A DNA stretch of 64,000 nucleotides, from assembly GCF_021044885.1 (NCBI RefSeq), contig NZ_JAJNOD010000001.1, forward strand, positions 1,426,001-1,490,000, given 5' to 3'. The position numbers and the translations under genes are program-made. A model generated the notes under the pieces. It worked only from the letters and a program-made list of their open reading frames with translations. It was not told where the DNA came from and ran no database searches. Position 1 is the first letter of the stretch. The number at the start of each line of letters is the position of its first letter. The stretch comes from Microbacterium nymphoidis (lineage in GTDB: Bacteria; Actinomycetota; Actinomycetes; Actinomycetales; Microbacteriaceae). Positions 9,692 to 18,195 of this stretch are shown one piece after another.

Positions 9692-10318
9692 TCAGACGCG
9701 CGCGGTGGCGTGACGACCCGAGGCGAAGCGCGAGAGCGCGCCCGTCTTCGCCAGCGCCTTCGTGATCAGCCAGCTGCCGACGCCCGCGATCACCGCCCCG
9801 GACACGGTCGTGCTGATGATGTAGACGGTCGTGAACAGCGCATCCGCTCCCGAATACCAGAGGATGCGGTCGTTGATGCCGCAGGCCAGGCCGGCAGCGG
9901 CACCCGCGAGGACGGCCACGGGCAGGTTCCACACGCGGTACAGGAACAGCAGGAAGATGAGCTCGGCGCCGAGGCCCTGAACCGCGCCGGAGACGATGGT
10001 GAGCCCCGTCCACTGCGAGCCGAGGAGCGCGGAGATCGACGCCGCCACCAGCTCGGCGTAGATCGCGGCGCCGGGCTTTCGCACGATGAACCCGGCCAGC
10101 ACACCGGCCAGCAGCCAGGGTCCGGCAAGCAGGCCCTGCACGCCGGGAAGCAGCGGCTTGAGAAGCGCCGACGGGCCCTCGTAGGCGACGTTCCAGATCA
10201 GGAACAGGGCGGCACAGGCCACCGCGATGACGCTCGCCACGACGATGTCGACCACCCGCCAGCGGGTGTCGATGCGGCGGGCCGCCGCGTGCAGCTGTGG
10301 AGACGTGGATGAATGCAC
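9692..10318 (-). CDS. ykoE: ECF importer substrate-binding membrane subunit YkoE
   Basis: This 208-residue integral membrane S-component is predicted to bind thiamine or hydroxymethylpyrimidine. It has about five or six hydrophobic segments and the sequences YAELVAASISALLGSQWTG and GLGAELIFLLFLYR, typical of YkoE. I set the start at GTG 10318. The in-frame ATG at 10345 lies inside the conserved 3' end of the riboswitch, whereas GTG 10318 has GGAAGGG about 9 nt upstream. It is the first gene of the operon. Confidence 0.9.
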   Translation of the reverse strand: MHSSTSPQLHAAARRIDTRWRVVDIVVASVIAVACAALFLIWNVAYEGPSALLKPLLPGVQGLLAGPWLLAGVLAGFIVRKPGAAIYAELVAASISALLGSQWTGLTIVSGAVQGLGAELIFLLFLYRVWNLPVAVLAGAAAGLACGINDRILWYSGADALFTTVYIISTTVSGAVIAGVGSWLITKALAKTGALSRFASGRHATARV

Positions 10319-10325
10319 GAAAATA

Positions 10326-10428
10326 TTCCCTTCCTTCGCCGGCATGACCCGGATCAGGTTCGACGGTCGAAGCGCGATCGCTTCCTCTCAGCCCTCGACG
10401 AGGACTCCCGTGGTGTCCCCCGAGTATA
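10326..10428 (-). promoter_or_regulatory. TPP (thiamine pyrophosphate) riboswitch
   Basis: Read on the minus strand, the element has the diagnostic blocks in order: ACTCGGGGG, then the GGCTGAGAGG core, then GAACCTGATCCGGGTCATGCC, then GGCGAAGGAAGGG. These match the conserved pyrimidine- and pyrophosphate-sensing helices of the TPP riboswitch. The end of the aptamer abuts the ribosome-binding site of ykoE, which suggests control of translation start. It would turn the six-gene operon down when thiamine pyrophosphate is plentiful. Confidence 0.97.
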
Positions 10429-10542
10429 GCGATCCGCGAGCGCAGCGGTCCGGGCCGCCCGATTCGATCGTGATCACCTCCGCAACCTGGAGCCGGTTTG
10501 CGCTGATCACAGCCCTGCCACGCTGGTCATAAGTGGCGGTAT

Positions 10543-10577
10543 GCTCTTTATGAGTAACCGAGTTACTCATAAAGAGC
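10543..10577. promoter_or_regulatory. Perfect palindrome before the Fic gene, probable operator
   Basis: Two 16-bp arms, GCTCTTTATGAGTAAC and its exact complement, flank a 3-bp centre (CGA). The arm end ATGAGTAAC occurs a third time at 10590-10598, where it forms the start codon and first codons of the Fic gene. The palindrome sits just before the AGGAGG ribosome-binding site, so a bound protein would block both transcription and translation start. The Fic protein has its own C-terminal winged helix, making autoregulation plausible. Confidence 0.85.
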
Positions 10578-10589
10578 GAGGAGGTGATT

Positions 10590-11780
10590 ATGAGTAACGA
10601 CCGCAATGAGTGGCCGGCCATTCGGTACGAGACGGTCGACTGGCACCCAGCGGTTCCCACTTCAGACAGCATCAGCGGCGTACCACGCCGCTATCGGGCG
10701 GCGATTCCGGCGCCAATCGCCGGCCTGACACCAGCGCTCGACCCCGCCGTCGTTGCGGCGGCGGAGAACGCCGGGGCTGAACTCACGCGTTTCGACGCCG
10801 AGCTCGGTCATCGGGTCTCGGCGTTCGCTCCCGTTCTGCTGCGCTCCGAGGCAGCGTCATCGTCGCAGATCGAGAACCTCACGGCGAGCGCACGCGCGAT
10901 CTTCAGCGCCGAGCTCGGCGCGCGGGGAAGCCGCAACGCTGAACTCATCGCCGCGAACACGCGCGCCATGACGGCAGCCATCTCACTTGCCGAGAATCTG
11001 AGCCCGGACATGGTCCGAGAGCTCCATCGCGTGCTCATGGCCGAGCAGCCGCGGCATACTCCCGGCCAGTGGCGAACCGAGGCCGTGTGGATCGGGACTC
11101 ACAGCGACTCCCCCATCGGCGCGGACTTCGTCGCGCCTGTGCACGAGAGAATCCCGGCCCTCATCGACGACCTCGTCGCATTCGCGGGCCGCCGAGACGT
11201 TCCCGCTCTGGTCTCGACGGCGATCACGCACGCTCAGTTCGAGACCATCCACCCGTTTACCGACGGCAACGGACGAACCGGCCGCGCTCTGGCCCAGGCA
11301 CTGCTGCGAAATCGCGGCGTCACGCGAAACGTGGCGGTGCCCGTATCGGCAGGCCTCCTCGCCAATGTCGAGGGCTATCACGATGCGCTCACCGCTTACC
11401 GGGCGGGTGACCCTGCGGCTATCGTGATGTCGTTCGCGGCCGCGGCTGGTCGTGCCGTCGCGAACGCGCGGCTTCTGGTCGCAGAAGTCGATGACATCAG
11501 GAAGTCGTGGGACTCACGCCTAACGGCGCGACGTTCGAGCAACGCGTGGAGGTTGCTGGATGTCATCGCACGACAACCCGTTCTCAACTCCGCCGCCGCG
11601 GCAGAGGCCCTGGACGTGAAGCAGCCGAACGTCTATCCCCCACTTCAGGCGCTCGTCGATGCCGGCATCCTGAAGTCCAAGGCTGAACACAAGCTCGGGC
11701 CGTTCTGGCGCAGCGAAGAAGTGCTCACCGCGATCGACCGATTCGCTGCGCGAGCGGGACGCCGCGAAAAGGCCCGGTGA
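10590..11780 (+). CDS. Fic-family protein with C-terminal winged helix
   Basis: This 396-residue protein would transfer AMP or another nucleotide-derived group to hydroxyl side chains of target proteins. The Fic core is HPFTDGNGRTGRALA (about residues 219-233), fully intact. The N-terminal part holds SSSQIEN, matching the inhibitory motif (S/T)xxxE(G/N) of self-inhibited Fic proteins, so no separate antitoxin is required. The C-terminus (WRLLDVIARQPVLNSAAAAEAL onward) is a winged helix-turn-helix. The ATG at 10590 was chosen because GAGGAGG ends 5 nt before it; the frame also has a GTG at 10584. No partner gene is adjacent. Confidence 0.9.
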   Translation: MSNDRNEWPAIRYETVDWHPAVPTSDSISGVPRRYRAAIPAPIAGLTPALDPAVVAAAENAGAELTRFDAELGHRVSAFAPVLLRSEAASSSQIENLTASARAIFSAELGARGSRNAELIAANTRAMTAAISLAENLSPDMVRELHRVLMAEQPRHTPGQWRTEAVWIGTHSDSPIGADFVAPVHERIPALIDDLVAFAGRRDVPALVSTAITHAQFETIHPFTDGNGRTGRALAQALLRNRGVTRNVAVPVSAGLLANVEGYHDALTAYRAGDPAAIVMSFAAAAGRAVANARLLVAEVDDIRKSWDSRLTARRSSNAWRLLDVIARQPVLNSAAAAEALDVKQPNVYPPLQALVDAGILKSKAEHKLGPFWRSEEVLTAIDRFAARAGRREKAR

Positions 11781-11785
11781 CGCGG

Positions 11786-11816
11786 GCCGTGGGAGCTTTC
11801 GCTCCTGGTTCACGGC
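11786..11816. terminator. Hairpin between convergent Fic and MFS genes
   Basis: The stem GCCGTG-GGAGC, a TTTC loop, GCTCC, a short bulge and CACGGC form a stable hairpin 6 bp after the Fic stop. The MFS gene ends 12 bp further on from the opposite side. There is no long T-run, so it may need Rho or act only partly. Confidence 0.5.
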
Positions 11817-11827
11817 GAGTCTGACGG

Positions 11828-13138
11828 TCAGTTTTGTCGGGGGCGCGAGAGCCCGATCATCCGCCGCACGAGGCGGCGTTCGCGGAGGATCATTGCGGCG
11901 CCCAGCAGCCAGAGCGGAACCTGGGTCAGCATGGCGACGCGGAACGCGTCCAGGCTGTAGTGCGACGGATCGCCCGCGCCCTGCAGGTCCATCGCCAGCC
12001 CGATGAACAGGATCGCCAGCAGACCGGCGAGGAACCCGCCGCCGTTGACGATGCCGGTGGCGGTCGAGAGCCGATGCTCCGGGTTGTACGTCCGCGCGTG
12101 ATCGAACGCGATCATCGACGCCGGCCCGCCGGTGGCCAGCGCGAGCGCCAGCAGGATGAGCAGCCACAGTGGTGCGGGACCGGGCCACACCAGCACGACC
12201 ACCCACATCAGCAGCTGCAGACCCACGGTCGGCAGCACCAACATGTGGGAGCGGCGCAGCGGATGACGGCTGGAGAGCGCACCGAGGAGCGGCCCCACCG
12301 CCATGCCGAAGACCACGTACAGGTTGGTCACGACGGAGACGGCCGACGTGCTCAGACCCTCCCCCTCGGTGAGGAAGGGAACGCCCCACAGCATGATGAA
12401 CGCGGTTCCGGCGAAGGGGGTGGTGAAGTGCGACCAGAATCCGAGGCGCGTACCGGGGTGCGCCCACGCGTCCGCGACGCTCTGGCGCAGGTCGATCGAG
12501 GAGCGCACCACGCGGATCGCGCCGGTGTCGGTGTTGACCGAGACGTCCTCCTGACGCTCCGGCGGACGGTTTCTGATCACGGCGAACACGAGGATCGCGA
12601 ACAGCACACCGAGCCCGGCCAGCGACCCGAACGCGATGGACCACGTCGTCGCGTGCAGCAGCGCCGCGAGCGGCACGAGGGCGAGCAGCTGCCCCGCCTG
12701 ACCCACGATGCCGGTGAGCTGGACGAGCAGCGGAGCACGCTGAGCCGGGAACCACGTGGCGACGACGCGGAGCACGCTCGGGAAGACGGCGGCGTCACCG
12801 GCGCCCAGCAGCATCCGCGCGAGGATCGCGATGCCGACGTTCGGTGCGAGCGCCATCACGAGCTGGCCTGCGGCCATGAGGATCATGCCGGCCGTGATGA
12901 TCGGCCGAGCACCCCACCGGTCGAGCATGAGGCCCACCGGGATCTGCGCGAGGCCGTAGACGGCGAGCTGGAGGACGGCGAACATCGCCAGCGTGGATGC
13001 GTCAGCCCCGAAGTGGTGCGCCGCATCGACCCCGACCGCGCCCAGGGATGTGCGATTCGCGACCGAGAGCACATACGCGGCGACACCGGTGATCCAGATG
13101 GCCCAGATCCGCCCGGAGGCCCCGGTTGTCTCGGTCAT
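11828..13138 (-). CDS. Major facilitator superfamily transporter
   Basis: This is a 436-residue carrier with about 12 membrane helices. The loop after helix 2 reads GLMLDRWGARP, the MFS motif A (GxxxDRxGxR). ARMLLGAGDAAVFPSVLRVVATWFP resembles the anion:cation or hexuronate symporter branch. The start at ATG 13138 excludes 31 residues of non-hydrophobic frame extension. GGAGG lies unusually far (about 19 nt) upstream. A FadR-like palindrome (13162-13190) sits 24 bp before the start and may control it. The substrate is unknown. Confidence 0.88.
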   Translation of the reverse strand: MTETTGASGRIWAIWITGVAAYVLSVANRTSLGAVGVDAAHHFGADASTLAMFAVLQLAVYGLAQIPVGLMLDRWGARPIITAGMILMAAGQLVMALAPNVGIAILARMLLGAGDAAVFPSVLRVVATWFPAQRAPLLVQLTGIVGQAGQLLALVPLAALLHATTWSIAFGSLAGLGVLFAILVFAVIRNRPPERQEDVSVNTDTGAIRVVRSSIDLRQSVADAWAHPGTRLGFWSHFTTPFAGTAFIMLWGVPFLTEGEGLSTSAVSVVTNLYVVFGMAVGPLLGALSSRHPLRRSHMLVLPTVGLQLLMWVVVLVWPGPAPLWLLILLALALATGGPASMIAFDHARTYNPEHRLSTATGIVNGGGFLAGLLAILFIGLAMDLQGAGDPSHYSLDAFRVAMLTQVPLWLLGAAMILRERRLVRRMIGLSRPRQN

Positions 13139-13161
13139 GATCGCACCCGCATTCCTCCAGG

Positions 13162-13190
13162 ATACCCCTGTGGTCAGACCACAGGGGTAT
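13162..13190. promoter_or_regulatory. FadR/GntR-type palindromic operator
   Basis: ATACCCCTGTGGTC and its perfect complement GACCACAGGGGTAT flank a single central A. The core TGGTC-N-GACCA is the classical FadR-subfamily GntR operator (TGGTNNNACCA). It overlaps the stop codon of the flippase-like gene and lies just before the MFS gene. It could also fold as an RNA hairpin, but lacks a T-run. The cognate regulator is not adjacent. Confidence 0.65.
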
Positions 13191-14220
13191 CGATCCGCGA
13201 CCTCGTGACGCTGTGCTGGTAGAACGCCCATCCGAACACGATCGTGCCGAGGAGCAGGATCGCACGCGTCAGGGTGATCGCCGCCACCACCGTGGCGCCC
13301 GGAAGCCCCCCCGACACCAGCAGACCGATCATGACCACCTCGTAGCCGCCGATGCCGTTGGGCGTGGCCACCACCATACTCACCACCGTGGCCATGCCGT
13401 AGGCCACGAACACGAGCGCCGGATCGGGCCAGAGCCCGAACGACGCGAGTCCCACCCAGAACAGCCCCGCATCACACGCGTGCACGAGGAATGTCCACAG
13501 GAAAGGAGCCAGCAGCGCGCGCGGCTGCTCCATCACCGCGCGAAGCTCACGGTGCAGTCCGTCGAAGAATCGCACCAGCACGATCGGTGCCACCAGCTGT
13601 GGGCGCCCCACCCGCCTGCCGATCGCATTCACCACCGCAGCGAGCCGCCCGGCGAAGCGATGCACCGGTCGACGACGACGAAGCAGCAGCACCCCGCCCA
13701 CCGTCACCACCAGGGCCAGCGCTCCGACGCCGGCGGCCACCCAGAGCAGCAGCGGTGTGCCCCGCCCGCTCGCGATCAGCCAGGCCGAGCAGACCACGAG
13801 CACGATGGTGAACGACACGAACGTGACACCGAACCGGGCGAGCTGAGCAAGCGTGCCCTTCGCGGGCGCGACGCCGAGGGTCGCGAGTTTCCAGCTCGTG
13901 TAGGTGATGCCCGCGGCACCGCCCGACGGCAGCATGTGGTTGGCGAAGTTGAACTCCAGCGACATCCGCATCGCCGCCAGCGGATGCAGTCCCCGCAGCT
14001 CACCGCGAGCGCGCAGGTAGGAGAAGAGCGCCTCCCCCGTGACGGCGAAGCTCGCCAGCTGTACCGGGATCAGCAACGCCATCACCCACGGATTCACCAG
14101 CGGCAGGCTGTGAAACGCCGCCACCACCGTCGGCCAGGCACCGATGACGATCGCGACCACCAGCGCCGCGGTGATCGCGCTGACCCAGAACCGGGGCGAT
14201 CGGTACCACCGCCGAGTCAC
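13174..14220 (-). CDS. Flippase-like membrane protein (LPG synthase/UPF0104 type)
   Basis: This 348-residue protein has about eight membrane helices. Signature pieces are EFNFANHMLPSGGAAGITYTSWKL near residue 90-110 and ATPNGIGGYEVVMIGLL near 300, as in the lysylphosphatidylglycerol-synthase transmembrane-region family (PF03706). The C-terminal aminoacyl-transferase domain of MprF is absent, so this is the stand-alone membrane type often found beside glycosyltransferases. The GTG at 14220 overlaps the glycosyltransferase stop (GTGA). Its precise role is not known; lipid or lipid-linked sugar handling is the family expectation. Confidence 0.85.
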   Translation of the reverse strand: MTRRWYRSPRFWVSAITAALVVAIVIGAWPTVVAAFHSLPLVNPWVMALLIPVQLASFAVTGEALFSYLRARGELRGLHPLAAMRMSLEFNFANHMLPSGGAAGITYTSWKLATLGVAPAKGTLAQLARFGVTFVSFTIVLVVCSAWLIASGRGTPLLLWVAAGVGALALVVTVGGVLLLRRRRPVHRFAGRLAAVVNAIGRRVGRPQLVAPIVLVRFFDGLHRELRAVMEQPRALLAPFLWTFLVHACDAGLFWVGLASFGLWPDPALVFVAYGMATVVSMVVATPNGIGGYEVVMIGLLVSGGLPGATVVAAITLTRAILLLGTIVFGWAFYQHSVTRSRIDTPVV

Positions 14221-14969
14221 GACATGGGCTCTTCCACCCGCGCCCACCTCTTGCGGTTGCCGAACCGATGGCGCGCGAGGGTCATGCTGTCGGTGGCGTA
14301 GTAGCGCGCGAGCTTCTCGCGGTCGATGGAGCGGAACAACCGCGCCTTCACCATCATGTTCGGGGAGAATCGCAGGACGTGCCCGGTGCGCAGGAGGGCG
14401 ATCGTCACGTCCACGTCCTCACTCACCCGGTCATCCCCCATACTCACCAGCCGGCGCGCGGCCAGCCACGCCTCGCGCCGCAGCGCACTGTTGAAACCGT
14501 AGAGCATCGGCTGCACGCCGATGCTGCGCTGATGCCAGAAGCGGAACCCGCGGTACCACCACGAGAACCAGAAGCGGCGCCCCGGCGACAGCTCGGCGAT
14601 GGCGGCACCACCACCCTGCGCATCCACGCGCGGTGAGCAGAAGTCCGCGCGGATCTGCTCGATCCAGTCCGAGCGCACCAGGGTGTCCGCATCGATGCGG
14701 GCGATGACATCGCACCGTGCGGCGTCGAAGCCCGTCTGCCGGGCATACGTGATGCCCTGTCGCTCTTCCCGCAACACCCGCACCCGGGCGAAGCGACTCG
14801 CAATGCGGGCGGTGTCGTCAGTGCTGGCGTTGTCGACGACGATGATCTCGTCCGGCAGATCCGTCTGCAATAGGAGGGCCGTGAGGCATCGCGCGATGAT
14901 CGGCGCCTCGTTGTAGACCGGGATCACGACCGAGATGCTGGGCGGCCGGGACGTCTCTGTCGCAGTCAT
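14217..14969 (-). CDS. Family 2 glycosyltransferase
   Basis: This is a 250-residue cytosolic or membrane-associated GT-A fold enzyme. It has SISVVIPVYNEAPIIARCL at the N-terminus, VVDNASTDDTA for the nucleotide-sugar pocket, ARIDADTLV as the DxD metal motif, and SEDVDVTIALLRTG as the acceptor-side acidic motif. The start was moved to ATG 14969, since the upstream part of the frame is not protein-like. It forms a translationally coupled pair with the flippase-like gene, suggesting synthesis of a glycolipid or cell-envelope glycan. Donor and acceptor cannot be predicted. Confidence 0.9.
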   Translation of the reverse strand: MTATETSRPPSISVVIPVYNEAPIIARCLTALLLQTDLPDEIIVVDNASTDDTARIASRFARVRVLREERQGITYARQTGFDAARCDVIARIDADTLVRSDWIEQIRADFCSPRVDAQGGGAAIAELSPGRRFWFSWWYRGFRFWHQRSIGVQPMLYGFNSALRREAWLAARRLVSMGDDRVSEDVDVTIALLRTGHVLRFSPNMMVKARLFRSIDREKLARYYATDSMTLARHRFGNRKRWARVEEPMS

Positions 14970-15091
14970 CCCGCCATTCAAGCCGGGCGCACGACGAATT
15001 GCAGTATCGCTCAGGGGCGATTCGGGGTGGAGCTCAGGGGACCTCTCAGGGTGGACTCCGCTCCACCGGCTGCCACTCGGCAACGTCACGG

Positions 15092-15097
15092 TACGTT
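15092..15097 (+). promoter_or_regulatory. -10 hexamer of a leaderless start (carboxypeptidase)
   Basis: TACGTT ends 6 nt before the GTG at 15104, the spacing at which transcription would begin on the start codon. There is no clear Shine-Dalgarno sequence in the gap. Confidence 0.5.
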
Positions 15098-15103
15098 AGG
15101 CGA

Positions 15104-16516
15104 GTGCACTCTGCCCCGCTCCCCGGAACCGCTCCCCGAGGGTCCGCCGATACCGCCGCGCCCGATGCTGCGTCCGGCACACCCGATGACGAGCCCGTGC
15201 CCGCATCCGCGCCCAGCGGGCCGACGACTCGTGCGCTGGAGTGGGTGAACCCCGATTCCATCGCCACCGAGCCCGCCGGCGCCACCCTGGTGGCCCCCGA
15301 CCTCCTCACCGGCGTCGGGATGCCGCGCACGCGCAGCGGGTGGATTCCCGGGGGCATCCTGCTCGCGATCGCCGGCGGATACGTCGCCGCGACGCTTCTG
15401 TGGCCGCTCGCATCCCTTCCCCCCACCGTCTCGCCGATCACGGTGGAACCCGCAGCGGCCACCACTCAGCTGCCGGTGTGGCCCGGGATCGGCTCCGCCG
15501 CGATCGGCTACGAGGGAGGCCCCACTTACGCCTCCACCGCCGAGCGGACGCAGATGGCCAGCATCACCAAGATCGTCACCGTGATGACCGTGCTGGACAC
15601 GGAGCCTCTGGAGATCGGCCAGAGCGGCCGGGAGTTCTCCTTCACGCAGTCCGACAGCGATGCGTACTGGGACTACCTGCGCTCCGACGAGTCAGCTCTC
15701 GACGTCCCCGTCGACGGTGTCCTCACGGAGTACCAGATGCTTGAGGGCATCATCCTGGGTTCCGCGGGCAACTACACCGACCGCCTGTCGGAGGCCTTCT
15801 GGCCCACCGATGCCGACTACGTGGCAGCCGCGAACGCGTGGCTGGCGAAAGTGGGGCTCACCGACATCACCGTCGTGGAACCCACGGGCATCGACTACGG
15901 CAACACGGCCACCCCGGAGGCGCTGATCCGGCTGGCGGAGATCGCCCTGCAGAACCCGGTGGTCGCGGAGATCGCCGCGAAGCAGACCGTCGAGCTGCCC
16001 GGTGCCGGTCTCGTCACCAACACCAACGGCATCATCGGCGACCCGGGAGTCGTCGGGCTCAAGACCGGCACCCTGGAGGGGTATAACCTGCTCTCGGCGA
16101 AAGATCTCGACGTCGCGGGCACGCGGGTGCGGGCCTACGCCGTGACGCTGAACCAGGAGAGCGCCGACGAGCGCGACGCGGCATCGCGATCGCTGTACGA
16201 CCAGCTGGCCACGCTGCTGGCGCCGTCCACCGCCGTGCCCGCCGGCACCGAGGTGGCGACGGTGACGACGATGTGGGGATCCTCGACGACGGTGCGCACG
16301 GCAACCGACGCGAACGTGAGTCTCTGGCAAAAGCTGCCGACCGTGACGCGTGAGCTGAAGCTCGACGACACCTCTGCGGGAGCGAAGGCCGGGACCCTCA
16401 CGGTCACCGGTGCGCTGGGTGCCGCCACGGTGGATCTGGAGCTGACCGACGAACTGCCCGGGCCCGATGCCTGGTGGCGGCTGACCCACCCCGTCGAGCT
16501 GTTCGGCCTCAACTGA
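15104..16516 (+). CDS. D-alanyl-D-alanine carboxypeptidase-like protein (peptidase S11)
   Basis: This 470-residue cell-wall enzyme should trim the terminal D-Ala of peptidoglycan stem peptides. A Pro/Ala-rich cytoplasmic stretch of about 80 residues precedes one membrane anchor (WIPGGILLAIAGGYVAATLLW). The penicillin-binding motifs follow: SITK as SxxK, SAGN as SxN and LKTGTLEG as KTG. A C-terminal domain of about 130 residues follows. GTG 15104 was chosen over the upstream frame because TACGTT lies 6 nt before it and the earlier sequence is not protein-like. The Asn in SAGN fits the SxN consensus. Confidence 0.85.
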   Translation: MHSAPLPGTAPRGSADTAAPDAASGTPDDEPVPASAPSGPTTRALEWVNPDSIATEPAGATLVAPDLLTGVGMPRTRSGWIPGGILLAIAGGYVAATLLWPLASLPPTVSPITVEPAAATTQLPVWPGIGSAAIGYEGGPTYASTAERTQMASITKIVTVMTVLDTEPLEIGQSGREFSFTQSDSDAYWDYLRSDESALDVPVDGVLTEYQMLEGIILGSAGNYTDRLSEAFWPTDADYVAAANAWLAKVGLTDITVVEPTGIDYGNTATPEALIRLAEIALQNPVVAEIAAKQTVELPGAGLVTNTNGIIGDPGVVGLKTGTLEGYNLLSAKDLDVAGTRVRAYAVTLNQESADERDAASRSLYDQLATLLAPSTAVPAGTEVATVTTMWGSSTTVRTATDANVSLWQKLPTVTRELKLDDTSAGAKAGTLTVTGALGAATVDLELTDELPGPDAWWRLTHPVELFGLN

Positions 16517-16552
16517 GCCCGCGACGCACGCTCGACCCGGACGGCGCCCGCT

Positions 16553-17326
16553 TCAGGAACGGCGGCCCGAGAGGTGCGCGCTGCGCTCGATGAAGTCCGG
16601 ACGCTGGAAGTAGTGCGCCACGCGCTCCGGATCGATCGGTGCGATACCGCCCGCGGAGAGCGCACCGACGCGCACCCGTGCGCTCTTCACGGCCATCGTC
16701 GACACCGCCTCGATGCCCGCCGCCGTGTCCGAGGCCGCGATGATGCCGTGGTTGCCCAGCAGCACGAGCGAGGGCACCCTGGCGTGCTGGGCCACGTAGT
16801 CCGCCATCGCCTCCAGCACCACACGGCCCAGTTCGATGCCGGGCTCGGCGTAGGGGACGTACAGCGGAACGCCCAGCGTCAGCAGCTCCTCCGTGTAGAC
16901 CGGTCCGGCGAAGGCGACGGGCGCATGCACGCTTGCGAGGAGCGACACCACGGCCGTTGGGTGCGTGTGCGCCACGAAGCGGACGTCGCTGAACGCCCGA
17001 AAGGCCACGTGCACCAGCGTCTCGATCGAGGCCTTGCGCACGACTCCGTCTGCCTGGGCCGTCAGGGCGGCGCTGAGGTCATCCTGCGTCGATGACGGAT
17101 CCCGCATGATCGCAATCAGGGGATCGACGTCGACGACCACGAAGTCGTCCGGCCCGGCGGCGCTCATCGCCGATCCCGAGGCCTTGACGGCGATCGTGCC
17201 GGAGGCGACGAGCTCGCTGGTGTTGCCCTCGGCCATGATCACGAGGTCACGATGCGGTTCCCCCAGAGAGCGGGTCAGCTCGACGAGGGTGTCGGAGATG
17301 GCGGACGGGTCGATGCGTGCGGTCAT
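16553..17326 (-). CDS. Class II aldolase/adducin family protein
   Basis: This 257-residue zinc-dependent aldolase is of the L-fuculose/L-rhamnulose-phosphate type. It has IMAEGNTSELVASGTIAVKASGS for phosphate and substrate binding and FVAHTHPTAVVSLLAS with two zinc-ligand histidines; VLLGNHGIIAAS supplies a third. The ATG is preceded by AAGGAG. It follows the DeoR gene by 54 bp in the same direction and faces away from the RhaEW gene. It probably handles a second deoxysugar phosphate or assists rhamnose use, but its substrate is not shown by the sequence. Confidence 0.85.
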   Translation of the reverse strand: MTARIDPSAISDTLVELTRSLGEPHRDLVIMAEGNTSELVASGTIAVKASGSAMSAAGPDDFVVVDVDPLIAIMRDPSSTQDDLSAALTAQADGVVRKASIETLVHVAFRAFSDVRFVAHTHPTAVVSLLASVHAPVAFAGPVYTEELLTLGVPLYVPYAEPGIELGRVVLEAMADYVAQHARVPSLVLLGNHGIIAASDTAAGIEAVSTMAVKSARVRVGALSAGGIAPIDPERVAHYFQRPDFIERSAHLSGRRS

Positions 17327-17380
17327 GCGGAACTCCTTCGGTGCGCGTGGCGCGGTTGATACTCGATCGGGGACGAACGA

Positions 17381-18157
17381 TCACCCGGTGGGAGAGGACG
17401 AGATCGGCTCCACCCGGACACCGATGCGCTGCCAGTCCTCCCGCAGGTGCGGCGGCGCATGGTCGGTGATGATGCGACCGATGCGATCCGCGGCGATCAC
17501 CGGGTGCATGCCGAACCCGCTGAACTTGCTGGCGTCGGCGAGGACGACCACCTGATCCGCGATGGCGGCCATTGCCCGCTTCGTCTCCGCTTCCGCCACG
17601 GAGGCCTCCAGCAATCCGCGCTCCAGCGACAGGCCGGCGGCGCCGAAGAATGCCGTGCGGATGCGGCCGTAGCCCAGCAGTGCGCTCGGGTCGGCACCGG
17701 TGGTCGACTCGCTCGCCCGCCGCACAGCGCCGCCGAGCAGCACGATGTCCGCATCGGACTGTGACGAGAGGAGACCGGCGATGCGCAGCGAGTTGGTGAT
17801 CACGGTGAGCTCTCGGCGGGCGAGCAGTTCCAGTGCGAAGAAGTACGAGGTGGTGGAGGCATCGACGGCGATCGCCGCTCCGTCCGGCACGAGCGCGGCC
17901 GCGGCTGCCGCAATCCCCTGTTTCGCGCGCACGCCCTGCGCGAGGCGGTCGCCGAAGGCGCCTTCGACTCCGGCGCGCAGCGAACGAACGCCGCCTCGGG
18001 TGCGCTCCGCCAAGGCGCGTCGTTCCAGGCTCTCGACGTCCTTGCGCACCGTGACGGCGGACACGCCGAGGACGGAGACCAGGTCGAGCACGGTGACCTC
18101 TTCACGCTCCTCGAGGATCTCCAGGATCCGCAGTCCGCGATCGTCCGCTTCAGACAT
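17381..18157 (-). CDS. DeoR-family transcriptional regulator of the rhamnose locus
   Basis: This 258-residue protein has an N-terminal helix-turn-helix, VTVLDLVSVLGVSAVTVRKDVESLERR (about residues 19-45). It then has the DeoR sugar-phosphate sensor domain with AIAVDASTTSYFFALEL, TVITNSLRIAGLL, VLLGGAVRRASESTTG and VVLADASKFSGFGMHPV. ATG 18157 was preferred to 18187 because GGAAGGTGG precedes it. It is divergent from the RhaEW gene and shares a promoter region holding an AGTTTC-N4-GAAACT palindrome. It probably represses both directions until a rhamnose-derived phosphate is present. Confidence 0.9.
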   Translation of the reverse strand: MSEADDRGLRILEILEEREEVTVLDLVSVLGVSAVTVRKDVESLERRALAERTRGGVRSLRAGVEGAFGDRLAQGVRAKQGIAAAAAALVPDGAAIAVDASTTSYFFALELLARRELTVITNSLRIAGLLSSQSDADIVLLGGAVRRASESTTGADPSALLGYGRIRTAFFGAAGLSLERGLLEASVAEAETKRAMAAIADQVVVLADASKFSGFGMHPVIAADRIGRIITDHAPPHLREDWQRIGVRVEPISSSPTG

Positions 18158-18195
18158 GGTCACCACCTTCCTCGGCCAGTCTGCCACGAATGTTG

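Noticed and set aside
13100..13165. Mini-ORFs between GGAGG and the MFS start
   Set aside because: Frames of three to five codons with poor spacing; they could easily arise by chance.
11834..13222. 462-codon rightward open frame opposite the MFS gene
   Set aside because: Antisense shadow; the leftward frame encodes a clear membrane carrier with MFS motif A.
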